DNA of 42,500 nt. It comes from Bacillota bacterium (GTDB lineage: Bacteria; Actinomycetota; Aquicultoria; Aquicultorales; Aquicultoraceae). The notes under the pieces are model-generated. The model saw only the letters and a list, made by a program, of their open reading frames with translations. It was not told where the DNA came from and did no database searches. Location: contig JAIMBH010000018.1 in assembly GCA_023511485.1 (NCBI GenBank), forward strand, positions 1 through 42,500, written 5' to 3'. The position numbers were made by a program, and so were the translations under genes. Below, piece by piece: positions 7,091-13,208 of this stretch. How positions within the stretch are numbered: position 1 is the stretch's first letter; the number at the start of each line of letters is the position of its first letter.

Positions 7091-10000
7091 ATGGAATCTC
7101 GCAATCAAGCACACCCCAGCTACTGTCTTTCTGTATCTATGACCGGATTTGGCAAAGACGATTCCCAATTACCATTCTCGCGACGTGATCGTTTTAACGT
7201 ACTCCTGGCAGAACTAATCAACTCCCACCTTGAAAAACTTGAACTGACCGATGTTTTTCTAAAATCGATATCCGATGGGTGGCTGCTTCTTACAAACCAG
7301 ACCGGCAAGGTTTCTAGCCTGTGCTGTCTTGCAACCATTATAGCGAGCAGTTTTAAAGACGAGATCAGCAAGAGCATAGGAATCACCAAAGATCATGTGC
7401 CACAGCTTAATCTGGGCATCGCATCTGGTAGGGATAGGCTGGTTGAGTTTGCCGATAGACAAAGAGATTGGATAGGCGATAGCGCAAGGAAGGCCAAGCG
7501 CCTGGCTTTGTTTGGCAACTTGGGCGAGATAATTATAGATGAAGAAGTAAATCGTGAGGCGATGGCAGTATTCAGCACTGAAGCCATCGGATTGAATGGG
7601 CAGCCATCAGGTCGATACAAGTTAGGTCATGTCAAAACCGATTTGGCCGCAGAGTCCTTATATCCCGATCGCTTTATCTATACTTTGAATGTTATCGGTG
7701 AAAGCGAGAAAGCATCTGCTGTTGTTCAAAAGGTAGAGGAGAGACTATTAAATGCGATTAGCCGGCAGGACGAGGCTAAGTATGCCAATATTGATAGTTG
7801 GAATCGGCTCATCGCAAATATCTCCGACTACTCAATTGTTCTTAAAGTGCTTACGAACATTAGGGCCGCCGGGTTATCTCCCGATGTTGTCACTTATAAC
7901 AATTTAATCTCTAAAGCCTCAGATTATAATGTGGCTGTGGGCTGGCTCGATACAATGCAAAAAGAGAGCATTAGACCTACTGATGCAACTTTCAAGATTA
8001 TCTCCGCTAAGGCGACTGATTACAGTATGGCAATATCGCTGCTTGAGCTTATGAAACGAAATAGCATAAAGCCAGATGCCCTTATCTACTGCAACATAAT
8101 CTCCAAGTCGCCTGATTATATAACAGCAAAGCGCTGGATGGATATGATGCAAAAAGATGGAGTCAAGCCTACTGCTTCAATATATAACGCGCTTATTGCA
8201 AAATCCCCTGATTACGAGACAGCAGATTTATGGCTGGGCCATATGTTAAGGGAAGGTATACAGCTAAATAGGTCAACCTATAGTGCGATGATCTCTAAAA
8301 CGCACGTTTACTCTGCTGCAAAGTACTGGTTTGAAGAGATGTTAAGGGATGGTATCCAGCCAAATCTGGCTATGTATAATAAGCTTTTATCTAAGACTAT
8401 AGAATATGCAGTGGCCAGGTCAGTCTTAGATGATATGAAGAAAGAAGGCATCCAGCCAAATATAGTTACATATAATGCTCTTATAACGAAAGCACACAGT
8501 TTTGAAGAAGCAAAGTCTGTACTGGAAGAGATGCAGAATGAGGGTATTCAGCCTAATACCGATAGCTATGCAAGGCTGTTTAGTAAAAATCTTGTTGGCA
8601 GATCTGCTGAGGAGATACTCCTCTGGTATAGGGCCCAAGGTGTTGGCTCTGATGAACCTATTCAGGCTGCCATGGCTTCATACCGCAAGATCGGCCGCAT
8701 TGACGAGGCCCTGCGTCTGGCTGTCGAGTACCCTGGGCTTCAAACTTCCCGCAAGATGATCAGAGAGATAATGGCCGATGTGCTATCTTATCTAGAGACC
8801 ATGCAGGAGGAAGGCATTGAAGCTAGTGTTGCAAGTTATAATGCCCTGATATCAAAAGCCCCCTATTACGACACGGCAAGGGCGTGGTTTGAAGCTATGC
8901 GCAAGAAGGGTATCAGGCCAAATATCGTTACTTACAATGCGCTTATAGAAAAGTCTCCCGACTTTGACACTGCCAGAGCTTGGCTTGAGCTAATGAGGGC
9001 GGAGGGTATCCAACCGAACACTGATAACTATAAGGCTTTATTTAGTAAAGACCTCTCCAGCAAGCCGGTTGATAAGATTTTAAAGTGGTATGTATCTCAA
9101 GGGCACCAATCTGATGAGCCCATGCAGACCGCTATGGAGACATATAAAAGAAGCGGCCTGACCGATCGGGCTCTTTGTATCGCACTTGAGTATCCAAATA
9201 TGCAAGCCTCTCAGAGGCTAATAAGGGAGCATCTTGAGAGTATACTTTCTTACCTAGAGGTAATCAGAGAAGAGGGAGTCAAGCCAAACATCGCGACTTA
9301 TAGCGCCCTTATGTCAAGAGCACCTTACTATAACATAGCCGAGTCGTGGTTGGAGACTATGCGCAAGAAAGGCGTAAGACCCAACGCAGTTGCATATAAT
9401 ACCCTCATCTCTAAAGCACCTGATTACGATTCGGCTAAAGTGTGGCTGGATGTTATGCTTAGCGAAAATATTAAACCTACTGTTGTCACATATAGCGTCC
9501 TTATCTCTAAAGCACCTGACTTTAAAACTGCCAAGTCTTTACTGAATGCGATGCGCAAGAAGGGTTTGAAGCCAAATATTGTTACTTACAATGCGCTTAT
9601 ACTTAAAGCGCCCGACTTTGAGACGATAAAATCAATCCTTGAGATAATGGTGCAGGATGGTATTCGTCCTGATATTAATAGTTACAATGCTTTGATATTG
9701 AAAGCCCCTAATTACGAGACAGCAAAATCTTTACTTGAAGCCATGCAAAGGGATGGCATCCAACCCAATATTGTTAGCTACAATAGGCTGTTTAGTAAAA
9801 ACCTTGCTAATGTCTCGGCAGATGAGTTGCTTAGCTGGTACCTGTCTAAGAGATATCATCCCGAAGAGCCGGTTCAGGCTGCGATAGCCGCCTACAGGGA
9901 TGCTGGACTCATAGAGCAGGCTCTTCGCATGGCTCTAGAGTACCCCCATCTTCAGGTGGCTAGAAAATTAATACGGGATTGCAGGGACGATGCGCTCTCC

Positions 10001-10204
10001 TACTTTAAAGCAGCATCAGATAAGCATCCAAGGCATGCCAATGTCGACTATGCTTTAGGCATAGCTTATGTGGAATGTGGGAGGGACAAAGAAGCCGAGC
10101 CACACTTAAAACTGGCTCTTAGCTCGGCAAAACCCGGCCCGACAAGGGTCGTCATCGAGGAGTATATGCGCAAAATAGAGCGCGAGATGTCGCAGATGGT
10201 ATAG
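7091..10204 (+). CDS. PPR-array protein with degenerate nucleotidyl-cyclase-like N-terminal domain
   Basis: The protein has 1037 residues. Residues about 14-150 resemble a class III cyclase fold: SVSMTGFG (14-21), SDGW (61-64), GIASG (109-113) and GDSARKAKRL (129-138). The first metal Asp is replaced by Ser and the transition-state Asn by Arg, so it is probably inactive. From residue 264 come PPR units of the form PNIVTYNALISKAPDYETAK with an exact 32-residue period: seven (264-487), two (578-641) and five (732-891). Each array ends in a 90-residue module with a conserved FSK, EE/DEP, ALEYP and LIR pattern. A TPR-like tail closes the protein. There is no signal peptide, so it is cytoplasmic. 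PPRs bind single-stranded RNA. ATG 7091 is preferred (AAGGAAG upstream) over GTG 7049. It ends 85 bases before rnpB. Target and role are unknown. Confidence 0.9.
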   Translation: MESRNQAHPSYCLSVSMTGFGKDDSQLPFSRRDRFNVLLAELINSHLEKLELTDVFLKSISDGWLLLTNQTGKVSSLCCLATIIASSFKDEISKSIGITKDHVPQLNLGIASGRDRLVEFADRQRDWIGDSARKAKRLALFGNLGEIIIDEEVNREAMAVFSTEAIGLNGQPSGRYKLGHVKTDLAAESLYPDRFIYTLNVIGESEKASAVVQKVEERLLNAISRQDEAKYANIDSWNRLIANISDYSIVLKVLTNIRAAGLSPDVVTYNNLISKASDYNVAVGWLDTMQKESIRPTDATFKIISAKATDYSMAISLLELMKRNSIKPDALIYCNIISKSPDYITAKRWMDMMQKDGVKPTASIYNALIAKSPDYETADLWLGHMLREGIQLNRSTYSAMISKTHVYSAAKYWFEEMLRDGIQPNLAMYNKLLSKTIEYAVARSVLDDMKKEGIQPNIVTYNALITKAHSFEEAKSVLEEMQNEGIQPNTDSYARLFSKNLVGRSAEEILLWYRAQGVGSDEPIQAAMASYRKIGRIDEALRLAVEYPGLQTSRKMIREIMADVLSYLETMQEEGIEASVASYNALISKAPYYDTARAWFEAMRKKGIRPNIVTYNALIEKSPDFDTARAWLELMRAEGIQPNTDNYKALFSKDLSSKPVDKILKWYVSQGHQSDEPMQTAMETYKRSGLTDRALCIALEYPNMQASQRLIREHLESILSYLEVIREEGVKPNIATYSALMSRAPYYNIAESWLETMRKKGVRPNAVAYNTLISKAPDYDSAKVWLDVMLSENIKPTVVTYSVLISKAPDFKTAKSLLNAMRKKGLKPNIVTYNALILKAPDFETIKSILEIMVQDGIRPDINSYNALILKAPNYETAKSLLEAMQRDGIQPNIVSYNRLFSKNLANVSADELLSWYLSKRYHPEEPVQAAIAAYRDAGLIEQALRMALEYPHLQVARKLIRDCRDDALSYFKAASDKHPRHANVDYALGIAYVECGRDKEAEPHLKLALSSAKPGPTRVVIEEYMRKIEREMSQMV
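7880..10033 (+). repeat. 96-base PPR-coding repeats in three blocks, each closed by a 270-base module
   Basis: Units of 96 bases start at 7880, 7976, 8072, 8168, 8264, 8360 and 8456; at 8822 and 8918; and at 9284, 9380, 9476, 9572 and 9668. The closing modules occupy 8552-8821, 9014-9283 and about 9764-10033. Modules 1 and 2 have exactly the same length and the third fits to the point where the TPR-like tail begins. The pattern is visible at protein level; at DNA level the copies have diverged, which argues for an old array with varying copy number. Confidence 0.9.
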
Positions 10205-10256
10205 GGATAAAACTGCAGTTTGAGAGCCTAGTAATGCCGAAAAAATATTTCTATGG

Positions 10257-10262
10257 TAAAAT
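10257..10262 (+). promoter_or_regulatory. Candidate -10 box for rnpB
   Basis: TAAAAT stands 28 bases before the P1 helix of the RNase P RNA. A poor -35 (TGCCGA or ATGCCG) lies 16-17 bases upstream. It would give rnpB its own transcript separate from the PPR gene. The same TAAAAT form is seen at 5395 and 20628. Confidence 0.4.
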
Positions 10263-10289
10263 ATCTTAGACGATATAGAGCGTTTATAG

Positions 10290-10617
10290 GTGGGGAAACG
10301 ACCCGTCGCTGGCCCTTAAGGCTAGAGGAAACATCCCACACCCCGTTTGGTGCCTAAGCACCAGGCGAAGCAGGCCGCCTCCCGCAAGGGAGGGCAGCTT
10401 CTTTTTGGAGCTGACGACTAGTGCCACAGAGACGAGCTGCGCAAGAATTATCTTGCGCGGGTGAAACGAGGTAAACTTCCGGCCGGGTGCAACTCAAATA
10501 GGGGGCGCGTAACGCCGCGCTGTCCCGGGTAGAGGCAGCCGCTTTAAGCGGCACCGATTATTAGAGTCGGTAGATAGATGACGGGATAAAACAGAATGGG
10601 AGTTACGGTTTCCCCAC
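10290..10617 (+). ncRNA. rnpB: RNase P RNA
   Basis: This is the catalytic RNA that matures tRNA 5' ends. The ends pair as the P1 helix: GTGGGGAAAC (10290-10299) with GTTTCCCCAC (10608-10617). Conserved blocks occur in the right order: GAGGAAACATC near 10326, CACAGAGACGAGC near 10425, GGGTGAAACGAGGTAAAC near 10458, GGTGCAACTCAAATAGG near 10486, TAGATAGATGA near 10571 and AAACAGAATGGG near 10589. The length of about 328 bases is slightly short but normal for bacterial types. Open frames crossing this stretch are chance. The PPR gene ends 85 bases upstream and a relic integrase lies downstream. Confidence 0.95.
10602..10615. other. Possible attachment-site half inside the rnpB 3' end
   Basis: GTTACGGTTTCCCC here matches GTTACTGTTTCCCC at 12650-12663 in 13 of 14 positions. 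The two copies flank the region holding the decayed integrase. Integration at the 3' end of a structured RNA gene, with re-creation of that end, is usual for tyrosine integrases. The length is short, so chance remains possible. Confidence 0.4.
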
Positions 10618-10666
10618 TACTTTTATGTCTTTTCAAACGAGCAACGCTGTAAGCAGGAACAACAAA

Positions 10667-10698
10667 AAGCACCAGAAGCAAAATTCTGGTGCTTTTCT
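10667..10698 (+). terminator. Terminator downstream of rnpB
   Basis: AAAAGCACCAGAA pairs perfectly with TTCTGGTGCTTTT around the loop GCAAAA, with a T-rich end. It is placed about 50 bases after the mature RNA. It can act in both directions and so also serves the minus-strand integrase remnant. Confidence 0.9.
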
Positions 10699-10728
10699 CA
10701 TTTGTCTAACAAATAGCTAACAAGAGTT

Positions 10729-11265
10729 CTAAATATGCTGTAGGGAAGGTGCTTTAGGGGCTTTAAAAATGGCTTGGTGTCTCTCGTGGGCGTCTACCTC
10801 AGTCTCGGGTAGAACGTGGCTGTATACTCTTAACGTAATCGATGCATCGGCATGACCCAAAAGCCTTGAAGCATATCGTAAAGGTTTTCGGCTTAATAAC
10901 AATGCCGTAGCATAGGAGTGTATTAGATCGTGCCAGCGAACGTGTCTGAGGCCGGCCAGAGCCAAAGCAGGACGGAACACCCGGACCTCGATATTCCAGG
11001 GGCTCATTGGCTTGCCCTTATTGTTGCAAAATACCAGGTTCTCTGGGTTCTTCTCTATCTCAAAGGATTGCCTTAATCTGTGCTGCTCAAGTGCCTCTTT
11101 AAGCGCGGGAATCATCGGTATCTTTCTTTTGCTTGATGCCGATTTGAGCTTACGGAGCTTGTTAGGCCGTACATGGGTGTAGTCATTTGCAAAGTCGATA
11201 TCATCCTACGTTAGATAAAGCTGCTCAGCTTGCCGCATACCGGTATAGCACGCAGCCATAATAAT
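10729..11265 (-). pseudogene. Tyrosine recombinase/integrase, C-terminal remnant
   Basis: The longest intact frame (10729-11115) holds the integrase C-terminal catalytic part: RHVRWHDLIHSYATALLL, RLLGHADASITLRVYSHVLP. In the box II motif HxLRH the Arg is Ile (HDLIH), which removes a catalytic residue. Upstream in the same frame AACYTGMRQAEQLYLT and DDIDFANDYTHVRPNKLRKL continue the domain but are split by an amber stop at 11206-11208, where the family normally has Trp. No N-terminal arm-binding domain follows beyond about 11265. With two inactivating changes and a missing N-terminus it is a pseudogene. The original enzyme probably used the rnpB end as target; this is inference from position. 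Confidence 0.88.
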
Positions 11266-11272
11266 AAAATAC

Positions 11273-11357
11273 TAGCAAATCCTAGCATTTAAAGTGATTT
11301 AGATTTTGGTAAAGGTTAGTATCCGGAGCAAAAATGTTAGTAAATGTTAGCATTTAA
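11273..11357. repeat. Two near-identical 20-bp direct repeats upstream of the integrase remnant
   Basis: TAGCAAATCCTAGCATTTAA (11273-11292) and TAGTAAATGTTAGCATTTAA (11338-11357) share 17 of 20 bases, 65 bases apart. A more distant relative may lie at 12174-12200 (GGAGCAAAATTG and on). Repeats of this size beside an integrase could be arm-type binding sites or old integration scars. Confidence 0.5.
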
Positions 11358-11500
11358 GAGAAGTTTTCTGATCTGATTACGCGCGAAACAGCGATCGAAA
11401 GCAAAAAGACCGCGAAGAGTGTTAATGTTTAGGGCTTCTGGCCAAGCAAACAAGACAAAACACTACACCTAAAAAAGAAGCAAAGCGTTATGTCTGAATG

Positions 11501-12046
11501 CTAACTATAGTAACTTTTCGCATCTACCAACGTCTCACCGCATCCTGAGCAGTGGCTAACATTGGATGGGAACTCTGCTTCACAGTTAGGGCAGACCTTA
11601 AAAGCCTCAGTGGCCGTAGGTTTTGTGTCTTCAATGAAGTTGCCGGCCTCTTGCATGAGAAGTCCGACCCTTTTTACAGCCCAGCCATGCCCTAAGAATA
11701 TAGATAAGAGTAAGACCAGTATAAACAAGCCCGCCCATATCATATCCGGCAATCCGAGAGCAACCGTTATGTAGGACATAGCTATTGCTATAACTAGTGC
11801 CAAGAGAAAAAAGATAAGATACCTAAAGTACACCTTTATACCGACGCGAAAGCACTCCATGCTAAAGAACTTAACCGGTTGCTTATAATAAGTATTGGTG
11901 ATGTAGCCCATTATGTTGAAGGTAAGAATGAAACCAAGGGGAATGATTGAAAGAACAATATTAATAGGAGCCGTTTTTATCCAAATCATAAACCCCACAA
12001 CAAGCGTATTCCATGAGAAGACTTCTACCTCTTTTATTTTAAGCAT
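11501..12046 (-). CDS. Membrane protein with C-terminal zinc ribbon, function unknown
   Basis: The protein has 181 residues. Hydrophobic segments lie at about residues 14-48 and 74-118 (three to four helices), followed by a short charged stretch and a C-terminal zinc ribbon with two CxxC knuckles: CPNCEAEF and CSGCGETL, 13 residues apart. Zinc ribbons at the end of membrane proteins are common and often mediate protein contacts. I recognise no family. TGGAGAG lies before the ATG. It sits inside the putative relic element between the integrase remnant and 12.66 kb and points the same way as the integrase, so it may be cargo. Confidence 0.7.
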   Translation of the reverse strand: MLKIKEVEVFSWNTLVVGFMIWIKTAPINIVLSIIPLGFILTFNIMGYITNTYYKQPVKFFSMECFRVGIKVYFRYLIFFLLALVIAIAMSYITVALGLPDMIWAGLFILVLLLSIFLGHGWAVKRVGLLMQEAGNFIEDTKPTATEAFKVCPNCEAEFPSNVSHCSGCGETLVDAKSYYS

Positions 12047-12250
12047 GGCTATCTCTCCATTAACTAACTTAGCTGATAATTAAGTAGTTTTTGCAACACT
12101 ACATTATGATTATCCATTAATTTAATAAGTACATCAATCGCTTAGAGGGAGAGGGGTTGTTAAAAGCTAAGGTTAGGAGCAAAATTGTTGAAGAATGTTG
12201 AGGTTCGTCGCTGTGTGGTTGTAGCAGGAGGAGTAGCTAGAAGGTACCAG

Positions 12251-12562
12251 ATGTCGAAACTAGACGTAGATGAGCTTGCGCTAAGAAAAGCCGAAAAGCT
12301 TATAGCAGTTTTGATTAAATTGCAAAGCTGCGCCCCTGAAATAATCAGATCCGCTTCCATAAATTCAAGCATTGTTACTCCTCCAAGGCAAAAAGGATAC
12401 GTTGCTGGCGGTGTGCAAATCTACATTCCTGCCAAAGTCAGGGAGCGATATACTAAAGTGTGTGAGGGCCTGGACGAGCTTATTAAAGATGTAGAAGCTA
12501 CGATTAAGAGAATCAGGGAGAAGGAGAAAAGAGCTTGGAAGCGGTTGAGTGAGAAATTTTAA
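12251..12562 (+). CDS. Small charged helical protein, function unknown
   Basis: The protein has 103 residues. The N-terminal part MSKLDVDELALRKAEKLIAVLIK is helical, the middle contains QKGYVAGGVQIYIPAKVRERY, and the end is a highly charged helix with EATIKRIREKEKRAWKRLSE, probably a coiled coil. No family recognised. The ATG at 12251 is favoured because AGAAGG stands 6 bases upstream; an upstream in-frame TTG at 12185 would add 22 unconvincing residues. It lies within the putative relic element, and a strong terminator follows at 12668. Confidence 0.55.
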   Translation: MSKLDVDELALRKAEKLIAVLIKLQSCAPEIIRSASINSSIVTPPRQKGYVAGGVQIYIPAKVRERYTKVCEGLDELIKDVEATIKRIREKEKRAWKRLSEKF

Positions 12563-12649
12563 TCGCTATCTCGTTAGAAATCCATTAGAACGCTACATAT
12601 AAAAGCAGGTAACAAGGTATAAAATAGTACACTACCGAACACATATTCG

Positions 12650-12663
12650 GTTACTGTTTCCCC
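12650..12663. other. Possible distal attachment-site half (rnpB 3'-end-like)
   Basis: GTTACTGTTTCCCC resembles the rnpB 3' end (10602-10615) with one mismatch. A small hairpin ACCGAA...TTCGGT (12634-12651) abuts it and TATAAAAT lies 18-25 bases upstream. It may mark the right border of a decayed element of about 2 kb. Confidence 0.35.
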
Positions 12664-12667
12664 GCGC

Positions 12668-12706
12668 AAATTAAAAAATCAGGCTGCTAGCCTGATTTTT
12701 TAATTT
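12668..12706. terminator. Very strong bidirectional terminator
   Basis: AAATTAAAAAATCAGG pairs perfectly with CCTGATTTTTTAATTT over 16 bp around CTGCTAG. It serves the small gene ending at 12562, or a short RNA that would start just after the TATAAAAT at 12617-12625. The rest of the 12563-12882 gap holds a second hairpin, ATTGTGC-TTTA-GCACAAT (12764-12781), and TATAAT/TATACT promoter-like boxes near 12835-12852. Confidence 0.92.
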
Positions 12707-12882
12707 GCAGAGAGTAGATAGTAGACTGAATTTTCTTGTCTTTCCCTCTCAAGGTAAGACACTATTGTGCTTTAGCACAATTAGTCGACAACATGCTATG
12801 CGACCACTAATTTAATAATTGAGTCGCTGATTTATTATAATATCGGGTATACTATTTTTACTTAACTGCTATGGGGGCAGCA

Positions 12883-13140
12883 ATGGATGAGGGTATTCTA
12901 AAACATATAGCCACAAAACATGATTTAGAAGATTTGAGAATTGAGTTTAGGCAGTCTCAGGATGCGGTACTATCACGACTTGACGAAATCATTACAACGG
13001 TACGACGAATCGATCAAGAGCGAGTATTTACGTTTGAATATATAAAAAGACTTGAGACAAGACTTGGAGAAACCGAGGCAGAAGTCGAGCAAAACCGCAA
13101 AGACATCAACCGTATTAAAGATATTCTTAAGATTGGTTGA
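12883..13140 (+). CDS. Coiled-coil protein, function unknown
   Basis: The protein has 85 residues from ATG 12883, or 89 from ATG 12871; the later start has GGGGG before it. It begins MDEGILKHIATKHDLEDLRIE and then forms a nearly continuous heptad-rich helix: EFRQSQDAVLSRLDEI, RRIDQERVFTFEYIKRLETRL, EVEQNRKDINRIKDIL. Similar short coiled-coil proteins with RxDQERxFTFEYxKR are frequent in environmental genomes, with no known role. It has no signal peptide. Convergent with the P-type ATPase gene. Confidence 0.65.
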   Translation: MDEGILKHIATKHDLEDLRIEFRQSQDAVLSRLDEIITTVRRIDQERVFTFEYIKRLETRLGETEAEVEQNRKDINRIKDILKIG

Positions 13141-13208
13141 TTCGTTAACCCGCTTATAGTTCTAGCGTAATGGATCTATTCAGGTTCTCCAGGAACGATC
13201 CCTTAGTC

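Noticed and set aside
7091-7562. Defence-type cyclase of a CBASS system
   Set aside because: The fold is class III-like and lacks catalytic residues; no effector or accessory gene of such a system is nearby.
7091-10204. Protein-only RNase P (PRORP)
   Set aside because: The PPRs are not followed by a metallonuclease (NYN) domain or its Asp residues.
10354-10554. Reverse-strand frame of 66 codons
   Set aside because: It lies inside rnpB, whose RNA signature explains the sequence.
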